Source: Tricholomella constricta (taxonomy: Eukaryota; Basidiomycota; Agaricomycetes; Agaricales; Lyophyllaceae). Taken from it: a stretch of DNA of 64,000 nt. The translations under genes were made by a program, and so were the position numbers. Positions 33,301 through 45,245 of this stretch are shown here, one piece after another (the stretch's first letter is position 1; every line of letters starts with the position of its first letter). Below the pieces are notes generated by a model. It ran no database searches, was not told the DNA's origin, and saw nothing but the letters and a program-made list of their open reading frames with translations. The stretch is taken from assembly GCA_013368375.1 (NCBI GenBank), contig JAACJP010000012.1:496001-560000 (forward strand), in the 5' to 3' direction.

Positions 33301-33389
33301 CGAGTACGCAGGTGCTGCCGGGTGTGCATGGGGGGCGTCCTTCGATGGCCAAGAAGAAAATAGCTAAAAAGCGTGTAGGAGGATTCTAG
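30323..33389 (+). CDS. RNA polymerase I initiation factor RRN6/TAF1C-like
   Basis: Core-factor subunit that recruits RNA polymerase I to rDNA promoters. Start MNSWPADDRIQLA; at least nine exons. Family-like segments: DPYMGNLLEPVMTRDATFLA, a beta-propeller-like run (LLAVRTFGLTSVFEVNTS, LVDICLSPSPFGALLVTDLG, DLFWRLAGGVDDVNYFLA, HIDLR), then VLTSIEDQKGDNIIKLCSTR and EILWIDTRFPGKPLLGYRHG. A helical region follows (LEEENANAVYDLLETIPTFW). The C-terminus STQVLPGVHGGRPSMAKKK-IAKKRVGGF has the Gly-Gly-Arg-Pro and basic tail common to fungal Rrn6 proteins. Assignment rests on remembered family features, since Rrn6 is fast-evolving. Confidence 0.7.
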
Positions 33390-33576
33390 ATAGAGTAAAC
33401 AGTGAAATATTTTGAGCGAGGATGGTCAAGTGACTTGGGCGCGTTTTGTATTTATTCACTTGGACAATTCTTCAATTCACCTTCTTCGTCCTTTCCATCT
33501 TCCGGTCTGAATAAACGCTGCTCTGTCGTGCAAAAGCACGAAGCTGGACCTCCGGCCAGCCCAGTAACCGAGCTCT

Positions 33577-35143
33577 ATGGATGGAAAAAGGTACTTTCCC
33601 CAAACACATTCGCTCCTTGTCTCACTGACGCGAGAATGCAGGACATCTAACCCTCTGTATGACCCGGCTGCTCTTCATGATGCTCTTCGGCGTACGCATG
33701 TCCTGTTTCCGTCCCTTCCCCATTCCCTGAACAGCCCTTCCTTATAACAGGCAACAAGGCTGTCGTATGTGCCCTCTCGGCCAGTTACATCTCCACTTTT
33801 GCTGGATACCCTGTGAGTGGCTTTCTCTCACTTACACAGAACCCTATTGCTGAATGACATATCATGCTACCCTAGCTGGACTCTCTCAAGTCCAGACTCC
33901 AGACGACAAAGACGCCGATTTCCATTGCAAGACTGGCTGGCCTTGTTTACCGTGAAGAGGGCATTATGGGTTTCTACCGTGGACTCTGGATACCCCTCAT
34001 GACCATATCATTCGTTCGTGCGTGTCCCGTGTGCCCTTTTACACCCATCTGCCCCTTACCCAGCCAAATTCAACTTCAGGCGCTGCGAGCTTCACAATAT
34101 ACAATCGTACAAAAGAACACTTTCGCAATCACAATATCTTGTGTCGGGATAGTATAATTGACGTTGCGCTGACTGGTGGCTTCAGCGGCGCCATGTCTGG
34201 GGCGTTGATTTCGTTCACGAGTGCTCGTGCGTGCCGCTTCGGATTCCTTTACAATCACATTCTGATCTTGCTTCCAGCATTCGAACTCGTCAAGGTAGTA
34301 TAGGCTCCGCGCCCGGACTTTGTGAGCTCACATGTGTTTTAGATACGACGGCAGTTGGAGTACACCATTGCCGCGAGCAAGGGCATTCACCTCGTGAAGC
34401 CGCCAGGCACAGCGGAAGCCGTCAAGGAAATATTCAGAACCAATGGGATAGCGGGTCTTTACACTGGGTTTCGTCTGCATTTTCGTACGTACACATTTCG
34501 TTGTCCGCTCAATCAGAACCGCTCATGTTTCTTTTTGACAACTAGTTCGGGATACATCAGGAACGGCGCTTTACTTTCTAGAATACGACGGCATGCGACA
34601 TCTTCTTGGGCGAAAAAGGTCTGGGGAACAAGGTCAGACCCCGGCGTGGTTGCCAATACACCAATCGGTGGTGCCATTCTTCTGCGGATCATTGGCGGGG
34701 GTAATGATCCGTGTCCTTCTCCGAGCCTACACCGTTCTTACAATTCCTAGGTCACGTCGTGGGCCCTTATATATCCTCTCGACGTGTAAGTGGTCCGCCT
34801 CTCAGCCCTCGAGTACTTCTCATAGAAAATACAGCGTGAAAACCAAGATCCAGCAGCGGGCTCTTGCAGGCGAGGCTTATCGCGGAGTATTTGAGACTCT
34901 ACATCGACTCATTCGAGGTAGAAATGACAACACACCTCCGTGTCCATGTCCTCGAGGCTGAGAACATTTCATACAGGACCCGATCCCAATACTCCGAAAC
35001 CTCTGTTGACGGGCATGGCCCGGATATATCGAGGTCTTGGTGTCAGTGCTGTGCGCAGCATAACGACCCATGGACTGCTTTGGACACTGTTCGACTTTGT
35101 CGCCAACTATATTGATCATCTACCACGCCATCCAGAACGATAA
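33577..35143 (+). CDS. Mitochondrial carrier family protein (SLC25), substrate unknown
   Basis: Inner-membrane transporter with three tandem ~100-residue repeats. Start MDGKR (exon 33577-33590) joins by an intron to TSNPLYDPAALHDALRR. Repeat 1 has GYPLDSLKSRLQTTKT and EEGIMGFYRGLWIPL. Repeat 2 has SAPFELVKIRRQLEYTIA across an intron and NGIAGLYTGFRLHFLRDTSG. Repeat 3 has TSWALIYPLDVVKTKIQQRA and IYRGLGVSAVRSITTHGLLW. The Px[DE]xx[KR] signatures are PLDSLK, PFELVK and PLDVVK. Contact-site residues do not let me name the substrate. At least eight exons, ending LPRHPER at 35143. Confidence 0.85.
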
Positions 35144-35398
35144 CGTGATCTGATACGACCCCTTGGCCTGCCTATATCTACAACACACCCGTCTTGCTAT
35201 CCTTTGACCTCTCAATAACTTAGAAGATCATATTAAGCATTGTAGCATCACACGCCCAATATAAATGAACTGACTCTGCTCAGTCCCAAAGAAGAAACAA
35301 CTCACGTTAGTCAATGGAGAAGCTGATTGGGAAGTAATGGCACTGGTGTATATCAAAAATCCGCATTTATATGTAGGTACAGTACTCTCATTTATCAT

Positions 35399-37444
35399 TC
35401 ACCGCGCTTGTACGTAGTCGTCAATCTTCAGCAGTAGGCAGACAGTCTCGGTGGCCAACTCGATTGCGCTTGTCGTCACGAGGAGGGGTTGCACGACATC
35501 TTCCTCCAGGATGTTTGATATCAGACCCTGATAAAACCTGTTTAGTACGCAGCAAGCATCAACGCTGGGAGGACAGACCTTGCGAACGTTGATCCCAGCA
35601 TTTCGGTCACCGAGAGCGTGCCGGTTGCGAAGCTCGGTAACGATCGCGATGGGGTTGAGGCCCGCATTTTCCGCGAGCGTCACTGGGATGACCTCGAGAG
35701 CGTCTGCGTAGGCCTGGAAACAGTATGCTTCCATGCCCTTGAGGGACTGCGAGTACTGCGAAAGGAGACGAGACACGTGGATCTCGGGAGCACCACCACC
35801 ACCAATCAGTGCACTGCGGGTGTCAGTAACAATCAGCACTGGCGTAACAGACACTTTTCGCCTGTGGATGCGTACCGTTTCTTTACGAGACACCGTACCA
35901 CGCACAAGGCATCGTGCAGACTGCGCTCACACTCCTCGACGACGAGGTTATTGCTGCCCATGGCAAGGATGCTGACAGTACGCCCCCGGTTCTTCACGCC
36001 AGTGATCCGCACCACCTTCGCTCCGGACCGTGTATCCTCTTCCACCAAATCCGCGTAACCGAGCTTGTCCTCCGTGAAGGCGTCGATGTCCGCAACGGGC
36101 TTGCAGCCAAAGCTTTTGGAGAGAAACTCGATCTCGTCGCGTTCAATATCTCTGACGACGAGAATATTGAGGCGCTTGAGGAAGTTGAGAGCAATTTCGT
36201 CGACAGCGTCCCGGAGGATGGATTTTTGGATGAGGAGGACATTGCAGTTGGCCTTTTTGATTTTCTTGCAGAGGTTCAGGAGGTATTGGCGACCTTCTTT
36301 GATTACCTTGTCCATTTGACGATAATCGTTGATCACGACCGTGTTATCCATCTAAGAGATTGTGAGATGCAGGTAAGACTGGCCAGTGAGGACACCATAC
36401 ATCGGGTTTGGGGGCACTGAGCTGGAATTGAATGATCGCGATCTTGGCCTTCTCCATACGTGTGGGACCTCCGGCGGACGCGACAACGTTCTGCCTTAAA
36501 ACAACGCCGTCGATAAGCTCGGTGTCTTCGATTGTTCCGCCAACTTTTTTCACGACACGAATGTCTCTTAGATCGACATTCGAAGAACTGGGCGTAATAA
36601 GACGGGTGACTGCAGCGACTGCGATGGGCGCCAAAGTCGACGAGTACTGAGATACGATCTTGAAAAAAAGGTTAGATAATGGGCGGGGGATGACGAGGTG
36701 ATCAGGTAGTACCTTTGAATTTAAAGATGTACTGGCAGCGCGCAGTAGACTTGCGTTATCGTTCAGATCCACCGGGGTCGACATTTCCATGAGGTATTCA
36801 ACAGCCTTGACCGACGCCTTGAGGAAAGCTTCAGCGATGATCGTCGGATGCATTCCTTTTTGCAGCATCTTCTCTGCAGCGCCTAGAAAGCTCCCAGCAA
36901 GAACGACGACAGACGTCGTCCCATCACCTGCCTCGATATCTTGGGCAGCGGACAAATCGACAAGCTGATCTGAGGATTAGTTTGGCTTGCGAACGACTGG
37001 CGGAGAACTTGCCATCTTAGCGGCCGGGTGCAAGGCCTGGATACTTTTGAGAATGGTTGCACCATCGTTCGTGATTATAACTTCTCCTTTGGAAGTTTGG
37101 ATCTGGAGCAATGTGAACGGCTTGGAGCCAAGTGAGATAAGGGCACGACTGACCATCTTGTCCATTCCCCTCGGCCCAAGAGATGTCCGCACGGCATTGC
37201 TGATCGCTGGGTTTGTGAGGACCAGTTATTCGGATGGAACTGAATTGATGCGCGAGATTCTACGCACCCTTTGCGGCGACCATGTTCGACAGTCGCAGCT
37301 CCATCGGTTTGCCCTGGATGTCTCGTGAGCCTGTGATGAGAGATATGATATGAATGGCTATACCTTGTCATTGAATGCTGCATTTGCGCCAGAGAGGGTC
37401 TTGGTGACACCCTGTTGGCTCTGAGTTGGGTTCAAGGAGGACAT
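35399..37444 (-). CDS. CCT4: T-complex chaperonin subunit delta (CCT4)
   Basis: Subunit of the cytosolic TRiC/CCT ring that folds actin and tubulin. Start [20 protein letters not shown]. Signature blocks: [58 protein letters not shown] (ATP-hydrolysis Asp in GDGTTS), [59 protein letters not shown], and [17 protein letters not shown]. It ends [16 protein letters not shown]. The DMDNTVV and [14 protein letters not shown] motifs place it in the delta group. Around eight introns; complete. Confidence 0.93.
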
Positions 37445-37559
37445 GGCGATGGCGATGAAATAATATTTAAACGACGCGTCGAGCAAAAGCGGCGGCGTAG
37501 CGTGATGTCACAATGTGACTAGACGCTTGCGTACTTACATTCACTTTAAGCCTTAAGCC

Positions 37560-39318
37560 ATGGATTTTGTGCGTTTTGTTTGTTCTCTGGACGACCTCCG
37601 TACGCTAATGACTGTAGTTTGGAAATCCCCATGCCCCCGGTGGCATTCTCTCTCATCTGGCACAAGGGTAGCTAACTACCCATTCATCTATCATTGCGCC
37701 CTTGGAATCTCACTACAACATCCCCAGAGGCTTTCCCGCCGGTTTTGGCCCTCGGATGGGCCGCTCTGCGCCGAGATCGTACGATGAATACTTGAAAGCT
37801 TACAGTGTGGCGATGCTTCCAGGGAGGGAGCGAGAGAATGTCTCGTACGGCGGAAAGAGTACGCGTCATCCTCACATACCCTCCTTTCCGCTCAAGCCAA
37901 TTCTCATTACCAGTCATTATGCCTCCATCTGCGCTGGCTAATCTGACCAATCTCGACTTGGAATCTCCTTGGATGTTTCAACTACGAAACCCCGCCAATC
38001 CAGCCGCCTCTACACACGCCGGTGTCCTCGAATTCATCGCTGAAGAAGGCGTTGTTCATCTACCGTATTGGATGATGAAGACCCTTCGACTAAACGAAGG
38101 TGATCCCATTCGAATCACGGGTACGGAACTCCCGAAAGGAAAACTTGTCAAGCTCCAAGCACAATCTGTACATTTCTTGGAGATCTCAGACCATAAAGCT
38201 GTGTGAGTCTTTCCTCAGACGGTTCTTTTTTTTTTTTATCTGGGTAACATATTCATGGACTCCTACATAGCCTCGAACAAGCTCTTCGGAATTTCTCTGC
38301 CCTGACGCAAGGTGACATCATCGAAATATCTTACAACTCCATTGTATTTGGCCTTCTCGTAATGGAAACAAATCCGGGAGGAGAAGGCATCAGTGTTCTT
38401 GACACTGATCTCGAGGTTGACTTTGCAGCACCAGTGGGTTACGTCGAACCAGAGCGGCCGAAGGCTCCTCCACCTGCCACCATGGCATCCAAACTCAAGA
38501 TCGACCTCGATTCATCTTCTCCTGGCTCTTCACGGCCAGGGTCATCATTGAGCGGTGGCTTCGCGGGTGCCAGTACCGGCGCCACAGCCGTTAGTAAAGG
38601 TGGCGATGCATGGGAGAGTTTCAAAGGGAAGGGCGAGACGCTCAGCGGCCGAAAGACGAAAGGGAAGGGGATCACTCATCGCAAAGCAGAACAAACAGCG
38701 GAGGGCAGCAAAATCATTCGAACCGAGTAAGTCACACACTGATTGATCAGTCCTGAGTTTATAGCTCAGTTCCTCCGACAGCAAACATCGTATTGTTTCG
38801 AACAGTACCTTTGAGTCGGACCAGAAAGTACCTGCAGCTCTCAACCTTCCGTTTGGACAACTGTTCTTTGGCTTCAATGTAACCCCTTATACTCCACCGA
38901 CGGCCGCCTCGCCAGGATCCCCTGAAATATCAGCTCAAGTAAGAACCACTTTGCTGCGTTCAACGGCCTGACATACTGAAGCCATGTCTCACGTCAGGAA
39001 CCACCTACGTTTGTCGGCTCGGGCAACACACTCAGCGGTCGGAACACTCAATCACAACTCTCTTCTAAAGGCAAGGAGAAAGAGAAAGAGAAAGAGGGTG
39101 CACCGGCGAACAGTCCGTTGACACCGTGGAGCGGAACAGGCCAAACCCTCGGCGCAAGGAACATTCCACGAGAATTAGGTCCTGTAGGCGCTGGAGGCGC
39201 AAGGGTTCCAAGACCTCCACAACGTAATTACAAGGAGAAAGAAAAGCAGAAGGAAAGGAGTACCTCACCTGATTGGGGAGTGGATGATGACGACGTGATT
39301 ATGGTTGATAGCGACTGA
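37560..39318 (+). CDS. UFD1: UFD1, ubiquitin-binding cofactor of Cdc48/p97
   Basis: With Npl4 it recruits ubiquitylated clients to Cdc48 for ER-associated degradation. Exon 1 is only MDF; the next exon gives FGNPHAPGGILSHLAQ, joined by a ~60 bp intron to GGFPAGFGPRMG and SYDEYLKAYSVAML, then over an intron to GGKIIMPPSALANLTNLDL. Core UT3 signatures: PWMFQLRNPANPAASTHAGV, LEFIAEEGVVHLPYWMMKTL, VKLQAQSVHFLEISDHKAVL, EQALRNFSALTQGDIIEISY. The C-terminus is low complexity with a Lys/Glu run, and an acidic end WGVDDDDVIMVDSD. Divergent from CCT4 with 115 bp between. Confidence 0.92.
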
Positions 39319-39622
39319 CGATGTCAGGACATAGCGATGTTGTACATTAATAGATTCTTGGTTCCTCTGGTTTGTGCGTATGAACGTCGTTTAATACCAT
39401 CCAAATAAGCGCTGCCATGTCGCCTTGAAGTTGAGTCTTCCAACTCTGAATGCACGCGTAATACCAACACATTACATTTACGCGGGAGCGTCGCATTGCA
39501 TGCACTGGCAGCTCCCGCGTTCGCCCTGCTGACGTAGGCCCATCAATGCACCTCTGCACTACCTCATTTCAATAATACCAAGGCCCCCAACTAATCGAGG
39601 ACGATCCATAAATTCACCTGTT
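39319..39622. other. Convergent spacer between UFD1 and NMT
   Basis: 304 bp of non-coding sequence between two stop codons. It contains only a short spurious frame on the minus strand; no element ends or RNA gene seen. Confidence 0.4.
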
Positions 39623-41698
39623 TCAAAGCATGACCACACCGACTCCCTTTCCAGGCGCCACGCCACCTTCCGAGTTCATACCCGCCAGGGGAGCAGTCCT
39701 CCAGTTGTAAAGATAGAAATTCAAAATACCATCGCCAAGTCCGAACTACAACACGATGAGCCACGGAGGAGGATCGGATGCGTCAACGTACCTTCAGATC
39801 CTGCAAAATAGGGACATTGTCCATCAGCGTTAGCGCGTTGAACACGTCGAATTTAGCCTCGTTGGCCACGACAAGGGCATCACCAATCACAGACTCCAAG
39901 CGTTTCTTCAGTTGGCCGCTTTCCTCCGCGCCATCTACAAATGCCGTCTCGCTCGCATAGTAGAACAGGTATGCCGCCTCGAGGACAGGGTTCTTGGTAT
40001 TATGGATCACCGTCGACGGCAAGGAATAAAAGGAGAAGAAATCGGTAATCTTATGTGTGTCCGGGTCCTATACGCAGCTCTAATCAGCAGCAGAAGGACA
40101 ACAATTTTGACAGATACAACATTACCTCAACGACGTAAGTCCAGGTTACCTGCCCCACCCTCCTGCCAGGCCCTCCGTCGCCCACAGCACCCGTTCCAAT
40201 TCCGCTCATGAACTGGTGTTGCACTTCGTCCTCGCCGAACACGGGGACCATTTCGAATCGTTTCATGTACCTCGTAAACAAGTCGGCCACCTGCTGTACG
40301 TCTTTCCCCTCCATCTGTCGCAGACCCCGTGTGGTGAACGTACTGGGGACCTTGTTGACACGGATCATCCTCGCGAGGGTCATACTGCGAGGAACATAGC
40401 AGAACTTTATATCAACCAATTTAGGGATATTCATCAGGCGATGGTGATATCTGCGCAAGTAATTAATTTGGATGCTGTAGTTCAGAGGTTGAGGACACAC
40501 CGGCACACGGATACGGGTGTAGGGATAACCACACCGGCAGTATAGATGGCTTGGAAGGTGCCCTTCAGATGGACTTGTCGCGTGACCTCCTTGATCAACA
40601 CGGGCGCCAGACGCTTCGACCGTAGTTTCTTGTGTACACATAGATAATTAATCTCAGCCACTGGGAATAGACTAGGAGAACGCCATTCGTCGATATTGAT
40701 CTCAGCATGCGAATGTAGACACTTACTGTCCGCGAACTCGCAAGTTCATAGGAACACCGGAAATAAAGGCCACCAACTTTTTATTGGACGAAACGCGGAC
40801 ACCAACGTGCCATTCCTTATGATACCCCGGAGGTTTTAATGCCCTGTTGATATAAAGAGATGTAAGTATCGGCCACACAAGTCAGTCAAAAATGTGTACC
40901 ATTGCAGGAACTCCGAGCTGTACTGGAACCTGAATGACGCTTCATCGTCTTCGACATAGTTCAAGGACAGGAGGTCATAAACTTCCTTGTTCTGCATAAG
41001 GAAACGTAAGAAACTGCGTGCAAATTTGAAATTGTTTCTTACCTGCTTGGGATCATCGATATCTAATGTCGACCACTCGAAGTCTTTCGGCAAGGGATAT
41101 GATTCTTGACGGACCTCCTCTCGGGGTTTCGATGGTTCGATGTAGCCATCGTCGATCGGTGGGCCCTCGTCTGCAGCCAAAAGGTAAGCGCACATCCAGC
41201 TGATGATGCCTTCGCCTATTCGCCTACTCACCGAGTTGAGGTACTGGTTGCGTCGCCCAGAACTTAAGAGATGATTTGTTTGGGATGCATGGCATACAGT
41301 CGCACAGTTGGACGTACCTTGTGCTCACCCATATCCTTCCTGTTAATTCCGCCAATACCAGCTTTTCCCTTGACGACATCCATTATTTTGAGCTGTTCCA
41401 AGGCTTCCCTCACGCTATCCTGATTGACTTCAACAGACCCCGCTCCGCCCTCCGCCTTGACCTTGTCCAAAACATGATCAACTAACTCCTGAGGAATCTC
41501 CGAGTTGCCACCCAGACCATGCAAGGCCTTAGAGACCTTGGATTTCTTCTTTTTCTTCTTTCTCTGCGTGGAGGTCGAGGGAGAGGCGATATCGGCGGCG
41601 TCGATCTCAGATCCCGAGGAAGGCTCATCTTCGTGATCTAAGCTGGCGGAAGGGTCGCTGATGTCGTCCGCGCTCTCTCTTTGTTTTGAAGGAGACAT
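39623..41698 (-). CDS. NMT1: Glycylpeptide N-tetradecanoyltransferase (N-myristoyltransferase)
   Basis: Transfers myristate from myristoyl-CoA to N-terminal glycines in the cytosol. Start [17 protein letters not shown] charged N-terminal extension with a Lys run ([10 protein letters not shown]) probably contacts ribosomes. The catalytic GNAT fold follows: [108 protein letters not shown]. Further on are [20 protein letters not shown] and the C-terminal [20 protein letters not shown], ending at KGVGVVML with a conserved C-terminal Leu used in catalysis. About eight introns. Confidence 0.92.
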
Positions 41699-41936
41699 AA
41701 TGGGCGCAAGCAGATATCTGCCAGAGATGGGCAAAGTACAAAAGTATTGCCGCGTTGACGTGCTCGTCACTTGTTGATATCTGTTATTTTCGGGAGCCTT
41801 GGTGAGATTCTAGAAGAGAAAGGTCGTTGCATATCGTATTTAGAGCGTTATGATGATACAAGTGATATGAAAGTACAGAGAGGGGGTGTTACTACATGAT
41901 GCAGACCTTGAAAATTCTGCCCGCAACTTCAATTAT

Positions 41937-42516
41937 TTACGAGATGGTAATCTTCTTCGGAGCCATCTCAGGGCTGGTTTTGGGGAAGGTGACGGCAAGT
42001 ACGCCACTGTCCATGGACGCCTTGATCTCATCATCCTAGAAATGATGGCGTCAGCAGATGCAAGTTCGCAGGCAATCTGACATACCTTCACACCCTGCGG
42101 AAGTTGCAGGGTCCTCGAGAATTTTCCATACCTCCTCTCGCGAACAGCATACCCATGCTCGTCGTAGTCAGCCGACATTTTGCTCTCACCGCTAACGGTC
42201 AAACGACCGTTGTGAATGTCGATCTGCACATCCTCCTTCTTCAACCCAGGCAACTCAAAGGTCGCCGTGACAGCGTTGTTCTCGGTATTCTCGTGCAAAT
42301 CCATCCTACGGAACGTAACATAAGCTTTATAGGAATTGACGCGAAATCGATTTCAATGTACCTTGGTTTGAGAGACCGGACGGCACCGACACCTTCGCCT
42401 TCGTTCTGGCCGCGACGTTGGAGCTGGTTCCCTGCAGTTGGAAAACGGGAGCCAAAAGTATCGTCCAGAAGGCGGTCGAAGTCATAGAAAGGCTCGTAGT
42501 AGAAGACAGATGACAT
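41937..42516 (-). CDS. Small heat-shock protein Hsp20, copy A
   Basis: ATP-independent holdase of the alpha-crystallin family, 157 residues. Exons 42362-42516, 42086-42305 and 41937-42035; introns of 56 and 50 bp. The N-terminus MSSVFYYEPFYDFDRLLDDT is followed by the alpha-crystallin domain (MDLHENTENNAVTATFELPG, LKKEDVQIDIHNGRLTVSGE) and the hallmark GKFSRTLQLPQGV. The C-terminus SPEMAPKKITIS has the I-x-I anchor. Its promoter holds a heat-shock element (42699-42711) and a TATA-like box (42598-42605). It is divergent from the ING gene and nearly identical to the copy at 51163-51743, differing by only two residues, both in exon 3. Confidence 0.95.
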
Positions 42517-42597
42517 TGTGTTGTTGATAATCTGAGTGTTGAGAGTTGCTGCTTGAACTGTAGCTGTTGAAGTGAGTGAGACCTATGGTGCGAGCCC

Positions 42598-42605
42598 TTA
42601 AATAT
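42598..42605 (-). promoter_or_regulatory. TATA-like box of Hsp20 copy A
   Basis: ATATTTAA on the minus strand, 82-89 bp upstream of the start codon; also present at the same distance in copy B. Confidence 0.5.
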
Positions 42606-42698
42606 CGTTGACAAGGAAAGTTCTCGAAGCCTAGTCATGCGTCATTACTGAGATCAGGGTGGAACAACTGGAACAACCGAGAGCCCTAGAGCGTCGCC

Positions 42699-42711
42699 GA
42701 ATGTTCTGGAG
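42699..42711. promoter_or_regulatory. Heat-shock element of Hsp20 copy A
   Basis: GAATGTTCTGGAG fits three alternating nGAAn units (GAA-nn-TTC-nn-GAG) with one mismatch. It lies about 185 bp upstream of the Hsp20 start and about 140 bp upstream of the divergent ING gene, so Hsf1 could affect both. Confidence 0.6.
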
Positions 42712-42850
42712 ACTGTATTGAAGGAAACGATCTGGATTCATTGCGTCAACGCCTTCAGGATTCCAAAAGCGGAGGACGACACCGTGTGATCCAAATACCA
42801 GCAAACCACACTTACTCAACGCGTCAGACGGACTCGATACCCTATTTGCA

Positions 42851-44134
42851 ATGAACGGTACCGTGCAGAACTTGGAAGAGGCGGCCAACATCGCGTCGGA
42901 ATTTATATACAGTTGGTGCACTACATTTCAGAGCATGGGCATCTATTGACAACAAGCCAAGGTCTTGATAACCTCCCGCATGAAGTGAATCACATCTTGC
43001 AAGAGATCAAGATCAAGGAGACCAGGGCGCAAGGTGTGTAATAACAAACTCACTCCCTAAACATGCTCTAATGCGAATCAAAGAGCTCCAACAGGACATC
43101 GACAAAGACTCTGCAAAGTACATCCGCCATTCAATTCGAGCATCATCCTCGGTTCCTTCCTCGCCCTCCTCTCGTGCACCGTCTCCAAAATCCACGGCCC
43201 TGCCAGCTAAAATTGAAGCTGCATATGCCGAGATTAACCAACTCTCTGCGGAGAAAATCATTCTCGCCCAGACATTGATCGATCTCATAACCCGTACGCG
43301 TGCACGACTTGATTCTGACCTCGCAAAAGTCAGGATCTTACAAGGAGAGACTGTCGACTATGCCTCGGCTCTTGGTAGCTCTCTTTCCGCGATGCCAGGC
43401 TTAGGAATCGCTGGCCTCACAGACAGAAACTCTGCGGCACAAGTTAGCGAGAGTCTACGGAACGCCCTAACATCAACCCCCACAATTCCAGACCTCAGGC
43501 ATACCCCAGCACCCAGTCTATCTCTAAGCTCGGGTTCTGTTGGACCTGCTCAGAAGAGTCAGCACGCGTTTTATAATATCCTTGCTCCTTAATTTCTAAC
43601 CTCATTGAACAGAGCGTCGCCTCGCTGCATCTTCAATCAAACTTAATACCGCAACCCCTACCAAACACCGCTCGGCGTCGCCTACTACAACAGCGCCCCT
43701 CGCAACCACCCAACGCGCCGCGTCACGTCTATCTCGACAGATTACGCGTCAAGACACAGACATGGATGAGGGAGATGATGATGCCGATGGCGAAGACGGT
43801 GATGGCGATGATGAGAGACTGTACTGCTTCTGCCAAAAGCAGAGCTATGGCGACGTAAGCTGTTCTTTACATCACGCTGTCTATCGATACTAACACGTCG
43901 ACCACCCTAGATGATTGCTTGCGACAACGAAGGTGGTTGCCCATTCGAATGGGTGAGTCCTCTCACCTCCTCGCATCCTCTCCCAAACTCATATGTCCGT
44001 TTCAGTTCCACTTATCCTGCGTGGGCATGAAGCAGCCGACTGCGGAGAAATGGTATTGCTCTAATTGTGAACCTCTCATGGGCATGAAGAAGACACCAGC
44101 ACCTCCGGTTGGGAGGAAAGGACGGAAGAAGTAG
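42851..44134 (+). CDS. ING-family PHD-finger protein (histone acetyltransferase/deacetylase subunit)
   Basis: Chromatin reader that anchors HAT or HDAC complexes at H3K4me3. Exon 1 (42851-42911) MNGTVQNLEEAANIASEFIY joins over intron 42912-42961 to SLDNLPHEVNHILQEIKIKE, the conserved ING N-terminal helix. Coiled-coil-like RIKELQQDIDKDSAKYIRH follows, then a Ser/Pro linker with a short intron. The C-terminal PHD finger has the C4HC3 pattern: YCFCQKQSYGDMIACDNEGG, CPFEWFHLSCVGMK, WYCSNCEP. The spacing CDNEGGCP has one extra residue compared with the usual CDNxxCP. It ends in a basic tail RKGRKK. Most similar in layout to Yng2/ING4-type proteins. Confidence 0.88.
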
Positions 44135-44445
44135 ATCAGTTTATGGCTTTGTTATCGTGCAGTTTGTAATTCGTGGAATTGTACCTGATTGTACCCGGGA
44201 CTTCCTGATAGATGGCACCTCCAGAGCTTCTCAACATGGTGGAATGTCGATGTCGATCATAATGTTGTGAATGAATTACTCTTCTTAAGGATTTGCTGTT
44301 GTCGAAAACACGACTCCCTTCTGTGCGACAGACGTGTGATTGTGTGCTCATTCTTACAAGCCCAGAAAATTAGGTAACGACAGCAGGTTTTATAACATTC
44401 ACAGTACTCTCCTACATGGATCCCCGATCCCCAGCAGCTCCAGCC
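44135..44445. other. Convergent spacer between ING gene and Hsp20 paralog
   Basis: 311 bp with no supported gene; expected to contain both 3' UTRs. Confidence 0.4.
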
Positions 44446-45024
44446 TCAGGAAACGGTGATTGTCTTTGGCGTCAGCTCTGGAGCTGTCTTCGGGAAAGTC
44501 ACCGTGAGCAAGCCGTTCTCCATGGACGCCTTGATCTCCTCATCCTACAAGAAAGTTCTGGTCGGTATCAAAAATGTAGCAAGTGAAAAAAATTCCGAAT
44601 TCACCTTGACGCCCTGTGGAAGCTGCAACGTCCTCGACACTTTGCCAAACCGTCTCTCCCTGACGGCATATCCGCTCTTCTCGTACTCCTCCGAGAGCTT
44701 GGTCTCTGCAGAAATGGTGAGGCGCCCATTCTGGTGTTCAATATTAACATCTTCCTTCTTCAGCCCGGGAAGTTCAAAGGTAGCAGTGACTGTATTGGTC
44801 TGTGCGTTCTCGTGGAGGTCCATCCTGTACTATGAGTGAGTATCGTAGACACATACAACAACATCGGTAACGTACCTTGGGTTCAGAGAACGGATGGCTC
44901 TGTCCTCATTGTCGAGGGCGCGACGCCCCCGAAGGGCTTGGGTGTGGGTTAGAGGCGAGAAGGCCTCAAAGAAGCGGTCAAAGTCGTAGAAAGGTTCATA
45001 GTATAAGGCAGATTGCGACATCAT
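44446..45024 (-). CDS. Small heat-shock protein Hsp20, diverged paralog
   Basis: Same three-exon plan as the other two Hsp20 genes. N-terminus MMSQSALYYEPFYDFDRFFE (two adjacent ATGs at 45024 and 45021). Alpha-crystallin domain: MDLHENAQTNTVTATFELPG, LKKEDVNIEHQNGRLTISAE, and GKVSRTLQLPQGV. C-terminus TPKTITVS with the I-x-V anchor. It differs from the pair 41937/51163 at many positions, so it is an older duplicate. Its promoter has at least two perfect heat-shock elements (45153-45165 and 45233-45245) and a TATATA box, the strongest such array in the window. Confidence 0.94.
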
Positions 45025-45121
45025 GTAGTCGTGAGAGGAAGGACTTGTTGATTTGTATGCTGTGTTGTGCCGCCTGTTGAGTTTGATTGTCTGTAGGAGG
45101 AGGTGCAATACCTTCCCTCCC

Positions 45122-45127
45122 TATATA
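45122..45127 (-). promoter_or_regulatory. TATA box of Hsp20 paralog
   Basis: TATATA about 98 bp upstream of the start codon, between the gene and its heat-shock elements. Confidence 0.55.
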
Positions 45128-45152
45128 CCCAGGGCAACAACCACCACATATG

Positions 45153-45165
45153 TTCCAGAATCTTC
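45153..45165. promoter_or_regulatory. Heat-shock element 1 of Hsp20 paralog
   Basis: TTCCAGAATCTTC is a perfect TTC-nn-GAA-nn-TTC array, the binding site of the Hsf1 trimer. Confidence 0.75.
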
Positions 45166-45232
45166 TCTGTCAATTCAGTCAAAGCGACGGAAGTCGTCCA
45201 TAGCCTGGACTTGTCTGTGTACTCGGAGAAGT

Positions 45233-45245
45233 TTCCAGAACTTTC
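45233..45245. promoter_or_regulatory. Heat-shock element 2 of Hsp20 paralog
   Basis: TTCCAGAACTTTC, a second perfect three-unit element 80 bp further upstream. Weaker GAA/TTC units follow up to about 45320. Confidence 0.75.

Larger units (their letters stand above)
41826..42809 (-). repeat. Hsp20 duplication unit, copy A (inverted partner at 50834-51857)
   Basis: Coding exons, introns, ~290 bp of promoter and ~110 bp of 3' flank match 50834-51857 in inverted orientation. Exons are nearly identical; introns differ by a few bases; promoters differ more, with extra sequence in copy B. Boundaries set by eye, within about 15 bp. Confidence 0.85.
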
